64,000 nt of DNA, from assembly GCF_049310885.1 (NCBI RefSeq), contig NZ_JBMDYO010000004.1:62001-126000 (forward strand). Reading direction: 5' to 3'. The notes below the pieces were generated by a model that was not told where the DNA came from, searched no databases, and was given only the letters and a program-made list of their open reading frames with translations. The position numbers and the translations under genes were made by a program. Source of the DNA: CAYZJV01 sp049310885 (GTDB lineage: Bacteria > Spirochaetota > Spirochaetia > Sphaerochaetales > Sphaerochaetaceae). Below are positions 15,888 through 24,462 of the stretch, one piece after another; the first letter of the stretch is position 1; every line of letters begins with the position of its first letter.

Positions 15888-16925
15888 ATGCAAAAGCTCA
15901 ATTCCTGCGTATTGGGAGATAGAGTCTCTCATGTTCATGCAATAGAATCGGTAGAAGAAATTATCGGGTACTATGGGGACCGAGACACCGGTGTGCTTTG
16001 GGTATGCGATACCAATACCCGTAAGTATGTTCCCAAAGGAGTCGCCTGTATCGAGCTTCCCTGTGGAGAGCTGGCTAAAAGATGGGAAAGTATCGAGGCC
16101 ATTATCACAGAGGCTTTGCGCAACTCCCTTGCGAGAGATAGTCGATTCATAGCAGTCGGCGGGGGTGTAATTTGTGATATGACAGCATTCGCCGCATCTA
16201 TCTACATGAGAGGATGTTCGGTGAGTCTTGTACCGACAACGCTGTTGGCGATGGTCGATGCATCGTTGGGAGGTAAGACTGCTATCGATTTGCTGGGTGC
16301 TAAGAATTTGGTGGGAACGTTTTATCCTGCCGATGATATCTTTCTCTTTGCGGATGCCCTACAAACGCTACCTGACGCAGAGTTTAAGAATGGGTTGGGG
16401 GAGGTGCTCAAACATTCCCTATTGGCAAGCACTACGGAACTCAAGGATTTTTTGCAGAAGAATCGAATCTCTCTCTTGGATCGTGATAGGAAAACCATGG
16501 AAAATATGATCTGGAATTCACTAGAGGTGAAACGTTCCTATATCGAACGAGATCCAACCGAAAAGTTGGGAATTCGTGATGCATTGAATCTTGGTCATAC
16601 ATTCGCACACGCTCTTGAGTCTATCGGCAATATGAGTAGATGGTCACATGGTGAGGCAGTAGCTTGGGGCGTCGTAAAAGCTCTGGAGACGGGGCTACAG
16701 TTGGAGATTACTCCCAGATCGTTCTCAGATACTTACACTGCTCTTTTCTCCGACTATGGATTTCATACCGATCTTCAGATAACTGATACCAATGCTTTTA
16801 TACAAGCTCTGGCTAGTGATAAGAAGAGAAGACAATCACAAATCCGCTTCGTGCTCATGGAAGGGCAGGGTTTGCCTATTACGCAACCGGTACCTCACGA
16901 TCTTATACAAACGATAATTTCCTAG
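15888..16925 (+). CDS. aroB: 3-dehydroquinate synthase
   Basis: Second step of the shikimate pathway: DAHP to 3-dehydroquinate, using NAD+ and a divalent metal. The 345 aa protein shows GGGVICDMTAFAASIYMRG (NAD-binding glycine region), PTTLLAMVDASLGGKTAID, the metal ligands in LNLGHTFAHALE, and HGEAVAWG. A chorismate mutase from the same pathway branch is at 46326. The gene stands alone between divergent thiI genes and the convergent helicase, whose stop it overlaps by 4 nt. The promoter position suggests translation from a leaderless transcript. Confidence 0.95.
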   Translation: MQKLNSCVLGDRVSHVHAIESVEEIIGYYGDRDTGVLWVCDTNTRKYVPKGVACIELPCGELAKRWESIEAIITEALRNSLARDSRFIAVGGGVICDMTAFAASIYMRGCSVSLVPTTLLAMVDASLGGKTAIDLLGAKNLVGTFYPADDIFLFADALQTLPDAEFKNGLGEVLKHSLLASTTELKDFLQKNRISLLDRDRKTMENMIWNSLEVKRSYIERDPTEKLGIRDALNLGHTFAHALESIGNMSRWSHGEAVAWGVVKALETGLQLEITPRSFSDTYTALFSDYGFHTDLQITDTNAFIQALASDKKRRQSQIRFVLMEGQGLPITQPVPHDLIQTIIS

Positions 16926-19426
16926 ATATCGAATAATCGCAAATACTTCTCAAAGAGCTTTTTTGCCAAACGTAATTCTTGTTGGTGGGCTTTTCCATCG
17001 ATCTCATCGACCAATTGCCCTAAGGCATACAGGGAAGAATCTAAGGCTTCAAATCCGCTACGAGTGCTACTGAATCGATACATACCATTTCCTTGTGCAT
17101 TGAACTGGATGAATCCCAATTGACGATTCTTTTTCGGGAGACGGCAAAGTGCAAGTATCCACTCCAGATTGTCTATTAGCGGACGAGGATCGGCTGCGGT
17201 GAAGACTCCGGAAGGTGGAGACTCTAGAATTCCCTTCTCTGGCTCGATTTTTCCATTAAGATCCAAGATAGAGAAGAACTTATCGCCATAATGGATATAC
17301 TGGCCTTGGAATTCCAATGCAGCGGGGAAGTTTTTTGGCTGTCGGGAAGAACCTTTGTTCGCGATTGCCAGGTAGGAAAGATCCTGCAAGGGAATAATCG
17401 CTATCCTACGTTTCCCCTTTGGGGCACTAACTAGAGGATATTCTCTCTTGAAAACCGAAACGCTCTCCCTACTGGAACGGGTACTAGTATCCCTGCGCTC
17501 AAATTTGTCCCGCTTTCCTGATGGCTCTCCTTGATCGGAACGCATACCGATAAGTCTCTGGCGTAGTCCGGGAGAGATGGTATCGAGCCACTCTTTTCTC
17601 AATGGTGAGACAGTTCGGGCATACATCCTGCTTGTTTGTACGATTTCTCCAGCAAGAAGGAACTGGGGCATCTCTTTGAACCATGCCGAACCGGGGTGGA
17701 TATAGATTTGGTCAGTGGTAAGGCTTTTATACATATTTCGTTTAGACTTTATACACACATATTGGAGCAAGCCGGCAGCCAGACAGCAAAGATAGTCTTT
17801 CGTAGAGCCACCATGGCCAATCGGAATTCCAAAATCGCCTACTATTTGGGAAAGTTGTTCAACGATATGGTGTATTTCCTGCATGGAGGGGAAGTCCAAA
17901 AATTTTTTCTTGCACCATGCTTCACGGGCATCATTGGATGGTAACGCTCTAACATGGCGATAGATATCTAGATATGATATAAAGTCGCCCTCTTCAGAAT
18001 TGAACGATTGATGAGCTTTGCGTGCTTCGTCTTCCATTCCTGGAGGTAGGATGAATGGTGTTTTTGAGGATAGGAACGAGATCGCAATAATCACCTCTTC
18101 CAATACCGAAGGGTAGTGGAGCATAGCCTCGACAATCACACGAGCGTGTCGCGGCAGGAGGGGGAATCGTACCATGTGTTCCCCAATTTTCGTAAGCCTT
18201 CGATCCAAATCTATGGCTTCAATGAATTTCAAGGTTTTCTCTGCGCTGGCGATGGCACTAGTCTTGGGTCTTGTGATAAATGGGAAATATTCGTAATCGT
18301 AGATACCGAGTTCACTCATTCTGAGTACTACCTCAGAGAGATCGGTCCGGAGAATCTCCTCCAATCCGAATTGCTGGCGTGAGGAAAAATCGATTTTCGA
18401 ATAGAGCCTCACACAAACTCCGGGAGCTGTCCTTCCCGCTCTTCCAGCCCTTTGTTCACAGGAGCTACGGCTAATGGGTAAGCTGATCAAGGAGGATGTG
18501 AAATTCTTTTGATTGTAATAATTTATTTTTGCAATTCCAGAGTCGATCACTAGGGTGATTCCATCTATGGTAACACTTGTTTCGGCAATATTGGTTGCAA
18601 TGACAACTTTAGTCTTCCCCTGTCCTGTAGGCACGAATACCCGTTCTTGTTCCTCTTTTGAGAGTCGACCAAAAAGCGGTAATACCATCAATCTCTTGCT
18701 GAACGAGCTTTTCAGAAGATGTTGCATACAAGTCTTGATATCGAATTCACCAGGAAGGAAGATCAATACATCCCCTTCGGATTCTTTAATATGGTTGAAG
18801 ACTGTGGAAACGATGAGATCAAACATCTCCTCCTGATCATTGGGATTTTTCAAGGGCTTGTATCTGATGTCTACGGGATGAATCCTGGCATCTATACTGA
18901 TGATAGGGGCTTTGTCGAAAAAATCGCTGAAAATTTTGGTATTGATAGTTGCTGAAGAAACGATGACCTTGAAATCCGGGCGTTCTTGAAGTACCCGTTT
19001 TAACAAGCCGAGGACAAAATCAATATTCAGGCTTCTCTCATGAGCTTCGTCAACGAGCATGACCGAATAGGATGACAACAATGGATCTGCTTTGAGTTCC
19101 ATGAGTAGAATTCCATCGGTCATCACCTTGATGCGCGTATTACGTTCAGTCGAATCGCTGAATCGCATCTTGTACCCGACATAGCCTTCTTTGGCATCCA
19201 GTTGCTTGGTAATGAATTCCGAGACAGATAGGGTCGCAATCCGTCTTGGTTGAGTAACTCCTACAATACCCTGGTTCGTATAACCGGCCTCATGGAGAAT
19301 AAGGGGGATCTGAGTGGTCTTTCCCGAACCAGTGGGGCTTTCTACGACGATGACCTGATTTTTATCAAGGGCATCCAAGATTTCTTGCCGATGCTGGTAC
19401 ACCGGAAGATGTTTCATGGTGAGCAA
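16922..19426 (-). CDS. hrpA: DEAH-box RNA helicase, HrpA type
   Basis: An ATP-dependent RNA helicase of the DEAH/RHA group. The 834 aa protein has motif I SPTGSGKTTQIP at residues 30-41, motif Ia TQPRRIA, DEAHERSLN near 125, SSATI, TNIAETSVTIDG and QRAGRAGR near 328. The winged-helix/ratchet region and an OB-fold (IHPGSAWF...VQTSRMYARTV) follow. The sequence order resembles HrpA more than HrpB, although E. coli HrpA is much longer. TTG at 19426 is taken as the start because AGGA, overlapping the end of hisS, sits 8 nt upstream. ATG at 19417 is the alternative. It directly follows hisS (3 nt gap). Confidence 0.88.
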   Translation of the reverse strand: MLTMKHLPVYQHRQEILDALDKNQVIVVESPTGSGKTTQIPLILHEAGYTNQGIVGVTQPRRIATLSVSEFITKQLDAKEGYVGYKMRFSDSTERNTRIKVMTDGILLMELKADPLLSSYSVMLVDEAHERSLNIDFVLGLLKRVLQERPDFKVIVSSATINTKIFSDFFDKAPIISIDARIHPVDIRYKPLKNPNDQEEMFDLIVSTVFNHIKESEGDVLIFLPGEFDIKTCMQHLLKSSFSKRLMVLPLFGRLSKEEQERVFVPTGQGKTKVVIATNIAETSVTIDGITLVIDSGIAKINYYNQKNFTSSLISLPISRSSCEQRAGRAGRTAPGVCVRLYSKIDFSSRQQFGLEEILRTDLSEVVLRMSELGIYDYEYFPFITRPKTSAIASAEKTLKFIEAIDLDRRLTKIGEHMVRFPLLPRHARVIVEAMLHYPSVLEEVIIAISFLSSKTPFILPPGMEDEARKAHQSFNSEEGDFISYLDIYRHVRALPSNDAREAWCKKKFLDFPSMQEIHHIVEQLSQIVGDFGIPIGHGGSTKDYLCCLAAGLLQYVCIKSKRNMYKSLTTDQIYIHPGSAWFKEMPQFLLAGEIVQTSRMYARTVSPLRKEWLDTISPGLRQRLIGMRSDQGEPSGKRDKFERRDTSTRSSRESVSVFKREYPLVSAPKGKRRIAIIPLQDLSYLAIANKGSSRQPKNFPAALEFQGQYIHYGDKFFSILDLNGKIEPEKGILESPPSGVFTAADPRPLIDNLEWILALCRLPKKNRQLGFIQFNAQGNGMYRFSSTRSGFEALDSSLYALGQLVDEIDGKAHQQELRLAKKLFEKYLRLFDI

Positions 19427-19429
19427 TGG

Positions 19430-20734
19430 TTATTTCCTTTTTATCTGCTTTACTACCTGCTCTACAGTCAAACCTGGAAAATCCTTCCTGCTGTCCAGAT
19501 GCCTAAGTGTACAACTTCCGCTCTGAATATCCTCTTCTGTGAACAGGATAGCAAAAGGGATATGGTTCTGCTGTGCATATTTGAACTGGGCGACCAGTTT
19601 CTTTTGTGCGAGATAGGTATCGCAGCGTACACCGGCATTTCGCAATCTAGCGGCAAAGACTTGGTAGTGGGGACGAAGATGTTCGTCCTGATTTAGAATG
19701 ATGACATCGCTGGATGCAATGTCCTGTAACAAGGGGCTACCCAACTCTTCCAATGCCGCCAAGAGCCGGTCCAAACCAATGGAAGAGCCTACACCGGGAA
19801 GATGCTCTTTCGTGTAGAGTGTAGCTAGATCGTTATACCGTCCGCCTGAGCAGATGGATCCGATCTCCGGTAGATCATCTAGGAACGTCTCGTAGACGAC
19901 ACCGGTATAATAGTCCAAACCCCGCGTAATCGATGGGTCAATGGAAAATCTATCGGCTATCCCCAACTCTTCCAGGACAAAGAAAATCGTGTTCATCCTC
20001 TCGGTATGTTCAGTCTCATTGCCAGCGAGGGCACTGAGTTTGGCAAGAGTTTCCTTTGGAGATCCGGAAGGATCGGTAGTGATATAATCGAGGATTTTTC
20101 GAGCAAGTGAACTATCACCCACCAACATTTGAAGCTGCTCTAGTACCGCATCTTCACCAATCTTTCGAAGCTTGTCCACAGTCCGCAGGATTTCCACAGA
20201 ATGTTCTATACATCCGATGTGCGTGAGGAATGCGTTGAACAATCCTCTATGGGCAACTTTTATGGAGAACCGCTGGAGTCCGAGAGCCGAAAGAGCACTG
20301 TGCATCATTCCCAGGATTTCACTATCCGCATAGGGGGAATCTATACCTACTATATCGAAATCACATTGGAAGAATTCCCTAAACCGTCCTTTCTGAGGAT
20401 TTTCACCACGCCAGACTTTAGCGATATGAAAACGCTTGAAGGGGAGAGGGATTTCATTTGTATGGGCAGCCATGTAGCGTGCGAATGGGACGGTTAGATC
20501 GAATCTGAGAGCGACATCACGACCACCATTGTCAGCAAAATGGAATATCTGCTTATCAGTCTCTCCGCCACCCTTGCCGAGAAGGACCTCAGTATATTCC
20601 AAGACTGGGGTATCGATGGGTACGAAACCATGGAGGGAGAAATCATGTTCCAATGTAGCTATAACTTGTTTTCTGATAATTTCCTGGGAAGGCATCGAAT
20701 CCCTGAAGCCTTTCAATACTTTTGGGTGGATCAT
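19430..20734 (-). CDS. hisS: Histidyl-tRNA synthetase
   Basis: Class II synthetase for tRNA-His. Motif 1 region (FVPIDTPVLEYTEVL), motif 2 with FKRFHIAKVWRGENPQ and GRFREFFQCDFDIVG, the histidine-specific GLDYYTGVVYE and motif 3 GVGSSIGLDRLLA are all present. The C-terminal anticodon-binding domain follows. I set the start at ATG 20734 (434 aa, MIHPKVLKGFRD) because AGGAG lies 9 nt before it, and HisRS proteins normally begin close to the KGxxD motif. An in-frame ATG at 20755 is the alternative. It heads a two-gene unit with the helicase and diverges from pcnB. Confidence 0.96.
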   Translation of the reverse strand: MIHPKVLKGFRDSMPSQEIIRKQVIATLEHDFSLHGFVPIDTPVLEYTEVLLGKGGGETDKQIFHFADNGGRDVALRFDLTVPFARYMAAHTNEIPLPFKRFHIAKVWRGENPQKGRFREFFQCDFDIVGIDSPYADSEILGMMHSALSALGLQRFSIKVAHRGLFNAFLTHIGCIEHSVEILRTVDKLRKIGEDAVLEQLQMLVGDSSLARKILDYITTDPSGSPKETLAKLSALAGNETEHTERMNTIFFVLEELGIADRFSIDPSITRGLDYYTGVVYETFLDDLPEIGSICSGGRYNDLATLYTKEHLPGVGSSIGLDRLLAALEELGSPLLQDIASSDVIILNQDEHLRPHYQVFAARLRNAGVRCDTYLAQKKLVAQFKYAQQNHIPFAILFTEEDIQSGSCTLRHLDSRKDFPGLTVEQVVKQIKRK

Positions 20735-20772
20735 GCGAAACAGCTCCTGTTGCATTTTTGGTTGAGATGGTA

Positions 20773-20811
20773 TACACCATATAGTGTAAACAAATCCTTT
20801 GGAAACTGCAA
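20773..20811 (-). promoter_or_regulatory. Divergent hisS/pcnB control region with inverted repeat
   Basis: On the minus strand TTGCAG (20811-20806), a 17 bp spacer and TACACT (20788-20783) form a plausible hisS promoter. The -10 box lies in an inverted repeat TACAC (20773-20777) / GTGTA (20784-20788). A weaker plus-strand pair TTGAGA (20762-20767) and TGTAAA (20785-20790) could serve pcnB. Both would compete for the same DNA. Confidence 0.35.
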
Positions 20812-20834
20812 TAAGCCGGAATGGAACACTATTG

Positions 20835-22088
20835 ATGCTGATACGCTATAAGAAAGATAAGGATGGTGCAAATGTTCCTGTCGCCGAGGTTTATCGAGCG
20901 AACGAACATGGAATCGATTCAAAGGGCATAGATCTCGATGCTGTATGGGCTGTACGGAAACTGAAGCAGTCCGGAGCCGAAGCATATGTGGTTGGTGGAG
21001 CAGTAAGGGATCTCCTGCTTGGAAGGAAACCCAAAGATTTCGACATCGCTACATCGGCCTCTCCCCGACAAGTCCAAAAGATCTTCTGGAATGCAAGGAT
21101 AATAGGCAAGCGCTTCAAGTTGGTCCATTTGGTGTTCAAGGATAAAATTCTAGAGGTCTCCACGTTTCGCTCTGGTGAAGATGGTAGTGAAGATGGTTCC
21201 TCCATCTATGGAACAGTTGAACAAGATGCAAAACGTCGTGATTTCACGATAAATGCCTTATATTACGATCCAACCGATGGGCAGATGCTGGATTTCAACA
21301 AGTCGATGCAGGATATCAAGCGGAAGAAGATCAGATCGGTATTACCATTATCTACCAGTTTTATTGAAGATCCTGTACGGATGATACGAGCGATTAAATA
21401 TTCGGTCACTACGGGTTTTTCCCTCCAATTTGATGTGAGAAGGGCTATGAAAAGAAATGGAGCGGAGTTAGCACGTGTCTCCAGTTCCCGTCTGACTGAA
21501 GAAGTCTCTAAGATCCTCTCTTCGGGTGATTCGGCACAGATTATCTCAGAACTGCATCGCCACAAACTATTGGTCTACCTATTACCCTGTGTTAGTGTGT
21601 TTAGCCAGTTGCCACTGGTTTTCGCATCGCTAGCTAGCTTGGATGAAAAAGTTCGTAAAATGAAAGAAACGGATGATCTCGCAGATGATGGTATAAAAGG
21701 CGAGATGTTGGCCGCATTGCTCAGACCTATCGTAAACCATGCACCACCGGAGATGCTTCCTGAAGATGCATTCAAAGAGATGTTTAACCAGGTCAAGACT
21801 CTAATAAGTCCGATGACACCTCCTAACTACGACGTTGAGAAGGCTACTGTACTCCTTTTAGCTGAGACCGATATTATTGTCCCAAAAAATTGCCTAAAGG
21901 CGAGAAGACCCATGAGACAGCCGGGAACGATGGGATTTAAGACAAGACAGCCGAGAAAAGGAGATGGTTCCAAGAGATCGAGAAAATCGCAATCGGGTGG
22001 ATCAAACCAGAACAAGGGCGGTAGTACTACACAGAAACGAAAAAGGCGTCCCAAGCGGAAAGCCGGAGGCGATGGGACGGACCACTAG
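20835..22088 (+). CDS. pcnB: Poly(A) polymerase I-like nucleotidyltransferase (PcnB type)
   Basis: A 417 aa class II nucleotidyltransferase. The N-terminal lead YRANEHGIDSKGID and VVGGAVRDLLLGRKPKDFDI closely parallel E. coli PcnB (residues ~45-70 here). RRDFTINALYY is the flexible-loop region. The C-terminal ~60 residues are a Lys/Arg/Gly-rich tail, also a PcnB-like trait that aids RNA binding. It probably adds 3' poly(A) tails that promote RNA decay, complementing the separate CCA enzyme at 7552; this division of labour is inference. ATG 20835 is preferred. An upstream in-frame TTG at 20799 gives 12 extra residues without a clear ribosome binding site. Confidence 0.85.
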   Translation: MLIRYKKDKDGANVPVAEVYRANEHGIDSKGIDLDAVWAVRKLKQSGAEAYVVGGAVRDLLLGRKPKDFDIATSASPRQVQKIFWNARIIGKRFKLVHLVFKDKILEVSTFRSGEDGSEDGSSIYGTVEQDAKRRDFTINALYYDPTDGQMLDFNKSMQDIKRKKIRSVLPLSTSFIEDPVRMIRAIKYSVTTGFSLQFDVRRAMKRNGAELARVSSSRLTEEVSKILSSGDSAQIISELHRHKLLVYLLPCVSVFSQLPLVFASLASLDEKVRKMKETDDLADDGIKGEMLAALLRPIVNHAPPEMLPEDAFKEMFNQVKTLISPMTPPNYDVEKATVLLLAETDIIVPKNCLKARRPMRQPGTMGFKTRQPRKGDGSKRSRKSQSGGSNQNKGGSTTQKRKRRPKRKAGGDGTDH

Positions 22089-22091
22089 TGT

Positions 22092-22120
22092 GCTCGAATA
22101 TCGAAAACCTTTCGATGAGC
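22092..22120 (+). terminator. Hairpin between convergent pcnB and the P-loop gene
   Basis: A perfect 7 bp stem ATCGAAA (22100-22106) / TTTCGAT (22110-22116) with a 3 nt loop is extended by GCTC (22092-22095) / GAGC (22117-22120) across a 4 nt bulge. It starts 3 nt after the pcnB stop. No T run follows, so it may protect 3' ends rather than terminate. Confidence 0.4.
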
Positions 22121-22173
22121 TTGGAGCAGAGATAGGAAAGAAAGCAAGTAAAGATTTGGAATATTTCGAACCT

Positions 22174-23034
22174 CTATGCCCATTCTTCAATTTCAATATT
22201 TACACCAGCGACGAATATTCCGCCATACTTTTCTAAGGAATCGGCTATATATTCCTGCAATTCTGCTAATGTCGTGGATATCTGGTGTTTCATGGGGACG
22301 CGGAGCTTCACCGTAAGGTTGTACCCTTCAGGCTCGATTTTCATCCCTACCTTCTTTACCTTTATCATATTGTCGAATTCATCTAAACAGTGTATCACCA
22401 TCTGGGTGAGGGCAGCTTCGCTCATCGTAATTTTCCCATACTTGCTGAATTCGGGTCTGACGATGGTCTTTTCATACGCTCGCTGTTTCATCCAAGGGAG
22501 TTTGGTCTTATTCTTGAAGAATACACGCATTGAATCATAGACAATTTGGGGATAGTTTCGGGTTATCTCAATAGTTGGCACTGGGATAACATGTTTACCT
22601 TCGGAGAATCTGATGCGCATAGCCATCTCGATCTCTTCTTTTGAGGCGATATCCTCTATGCGGAAAATTCGTTCCGGCTCTGGCAATTTCAGTCTTGCCG
22701 CAATCTTATGAACCATTTTTTCCGAGGTCCCGATTATCAGCAATCGGTGGTATTTCTCTTTTTGCAAGGCGGTCATGGTTTCACGTTGATGATCGTCTTC
22801 ATCAAACAAGGCGGTGCGGACCGCTGTAAGAAAGTTCTGTTCGCGTTTAGCCGAGCGACCTGCGATTATGCGGTCGCCTCGGATGAGTAGTCCATCATCA
22901 ATAATCAAATCGATATTATGCTTTTCTGCAACCAATTTGGAGCGGAAACTCTTGCCTGTGCCGCTTCTTCCGACCAGAGCATAGACTTTTACCCCTTTTA
23001 ATTTCCAAAAAGCATAACGGAATATGCGGTTCAT
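22174..23034 (-). CDS. P-loop NTP-binding protein fused to an Asp23/Gls24-like domain
   Basis: The function is not known to me. The 286 aa protein begins with strand YALVG and a Walker A GRSGTGKS (residues 22-29), followed by LIIDDGLLIRGD, a kinase-like layout. A middle region (about 110-190) carries IEMAMRIRFSEGKHVIP and RNYPQIVYDSM. Residues ~197-285 (ITMSEAALTQMVIH..., IKPEG-like IEPEGYNLTVKL, STTLAELQEYIADSLE, IFVAGVNIEI) have the length and strand-helix pattern of an Asp23/Gls24 (DUF322) domain, which in firmicutes acts at the cell envelope. No Shine-Dalgarno precedes the ATG. A -10 box (TATAAC) ends 7 nt before it. It diverges from the rnf operon. Confidence 0.7.
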   Translation of the reverse strand: MNRIFRYAFWKLKGVKVYALVGRSGTGKSFRSKLVAEKHNIDLIIDDGLLIRGDRIIAGRSAKREQNFLTAVRTALFDEDDHQRETMTALQKEKYHRLLIIGTSEKMVHKIAARLKLPEPERIFRIEDIASKEEIEMAMRIRFSEGKHVIPVPTIEITRNYPQIVYDSMRVFFKNKTKLPWMKQRAYEKTIVRPEFSKYGKITMSEAALTQMVIHCLDEFDNMIKVKKVGMKIEPEGYNLTVKLRVPMKHQISTTLAELQEYIADSLEKYGGIFVAGVNIEIEEWA

Positions 23035-23036
23035 AT

Positions 23037-23065
23037 TTACTGTTATACAGTTTTTCCTGTAATAT
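23037..23065 (+). promoter_or_regulatory. Candidate rnf operon promoter
   Basis: TTACTG (23037-23042), a 17 bp spacer and TAATAT (23060-23065). It overlaps head-to-head with the minus-strand promoter at 23042-23070, so the two could exclude each other. It would give an ~80 nt rnf leader that holds the GC-rich hairpin at 23097-23119. Confidence 0.35.
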
Positions 23066-23070
23066 ATGAA
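23042..23070 (-). promoter_or_regulatory. Candidate promoter for the P-loop/Asp23-like gene
   Basis: On the minus strand TTCATA (23070-23065), a 17 bp spacer and TATAAC (23047-23042), ending 7 nt before the ATG at 23034. A leaderless or nearly leaderless mRNA is predicted. Confidence 0.45.
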
Positions 23071-23096
23071 GACGTTTGAACAATAAGCTTACAAAT

Positions 23097-23119
23097 CCCC
23101 TCTCGAGGGGAGAGGTTTT
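23097..23119 (+). promoter_or_regulatory. Attenuator-like alternative hairpins in the rnf leader
   Basis: CCTCTC (23099-23104) can pair with GAGAGG (23110-23115), directly followed by TTTT (23116-23119), a terminator shape. Alternatively CCCCTC (23097-23102) can pair with GAGGGG (23105-23110). The two foldings share bases and exclude each other. The rnfC ribosome binding site (AAGGAG) lies ~20 nt downstream. Confidence 0.4.
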
Positions 23120-23151
23120 ATCGTGTCTTTGACATAAAGGAGTAACACGGC

Positions 23152-24462
23152 ATGGAGAGAATACCGACGTTCAGCAAGGGTGGTGTGCATCCAGACGATA
23201 AGAAGGTATTGAGCAACGGACAGGCGATTGAACGATTGCCGATGCCAGCGGAACTCATCGTTCCTCTCTCACAACATTTGGGAGCACCGGCATCTCCGTT
23301 GAAACAAAAAGGCGATACTGTCGCGGTAGGAGAAAAAATCGGAGAAGCATCTAGCTTTATTTCAGCCGATATCCATTCCCCGGTCAATGGAACCATTACC
23401 GATATCAGAAAGATCACATTGGCCAACAGTGTCATCACAGATGCCTTCGTCATCACCCCAGATGAAGAGAATCCTCTCAAGGAATGGGAAGTGCAGCCTT
23501 ACGATCAGCTATCCGTAAAAGAGATGCTCGATATCGTAAAGGACATGGGGGTTGTCGGAACTGGTGGAGCCACCTTCCCAACCCACGTGAAGTTGATGGT
23601 TCCGAAGGGCAAATCTGTTGAAGCCTTGGTGGTAAATGGGGTGGAATGTGAACCATATCTGACCGCTGACCACCGGCTTATGCTTGAACAGACCGATATG
23701 GTTTTGCGGGGCATCATGCTTGTAGCGAAGATGACAAACCCGAAAAAGATCATCATCGGTGTGGAGAATAATAAAAAGGATGCTATCAAGGCACTTAAGG
23801 ATGTGGTAGCTGCGAATGGATACCCCATAACGGTCATGCCATTGAAAGTCAAATACCCGCAAGGTGATGAGAAGCAGTTGCTGAAGGCTACTATTAATCG
23901 TGAGATCCCTTCTGGGAAGCTCCCCCTCGATGTTGGCGCAGTAGTATTGAATGTCGGAACTGCATTTGCGATCTATGAGGCGATCGTGCTGAGGAAACCA
24001 CTTATAGACCGCGTGGTCACAGTGAGCGGTGAAGCCATGTCGACCAAACGTAACCTACGCGCTCCGCTAGGAGCGAAGGTAGCCGATCTTATTGCCTTCG
24101 CAGGTGGACTGGACCATGATCCGGACAAGTTTATTTCTGGCGGTCCCATGATGGGTTTTGCTTTCTATGATGACCAGATTCCTGTAATCAAGGGGACAAG
24201 TGGTATCCTTGCCTTGGATAACGGGCCTTCTCAAAAGACTCCCGTCTCTCCTTGCATATCTTGTGGACGCTGTGTCGCCGCATGCCCCATGGGGTTGCAA
24301 CCGACCAAATTGTACCGACTTATCGACAACCGTATGTATGCTGAGGCTATGGCCATGAATTTAATGGATTGTAAGGAATGTGGTTGTTGTTCCTACTCCT
24401 GCCCTGCGCACTTGCCGCTGGTTCATGGTATGAAACTCGGAAAACGTTTGGGGAGGAAATAA
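23152..24462 (+). CDS. rnfC: Rnf complex subunit RnfC
   Basis: Membrane-associated subunit of the Rnf ferredoxin:NAD+ oxidoreductase that binds NADH/FMN and iron-sulfur clusters. The 436 aa protein starts with the RnfC barrel-sandwich domain (TFSKGGVHPDDKK, IHSPVNGTITDI). The Rossmann-like part has GVVGTGGATFPTHVK and NGVECEPYLTADHRL. Two [4Fe-4S] motifs follow, CISCGRCVAACPMGLQP near residue 368 and CKECGCCSYSCPAHLPL near 407. AAGGAG about 10 nt before the ATG is a good ribosome binding site. It is the first gene of rnfCDGEAB, the order seen in clostridia and Thermotoga rather than that of gammaproteobacteria. Confidence 0.96.
   Translation: MERIPTFSKGGVHPDDKKVLSNGQAIERLPMPAELIVPLSQHLGAPASPLKQKGDTVAVGEKIGEASSFISADIHSPVNGTITDIRKITLANSVITDAFVITPDEENPLKEWEVQPYDQLSVKEMLDIVKDMGVVGTGGATFPTHVKLMVPKGKSVEALVVNGVECEPYLTADHRLMLEQTDMVLRGIMLVAKMTNPKKIIIGVENNKKDAIKALKDVVAANGYPITVMPLKVKYPQGDEKQLLKATINREIPSGKLPLDVGAVVLNVGTAFAIYEAIVLRKPLIDRVVTVSGEAMSTKRNLRAPLGAKVADLIAFAGGLDHDPDKFISGGPMMGFAFYDDQIPVIKGTSGILALDNGPSQKTPVSPCISCGRCVAACPMGLQPTKLYRLIDNRMYAEAMAMNLMDCKECGCCSYSCPAHLPLVHGMKLGKRLGRK

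Noticed and set aside
15809..15901. Longer N terminus for the cysteine desulfurase
   Set aside because: The extra residues are not conserved, would overlap the aroB start and lie upstream of the predicted transcription start.
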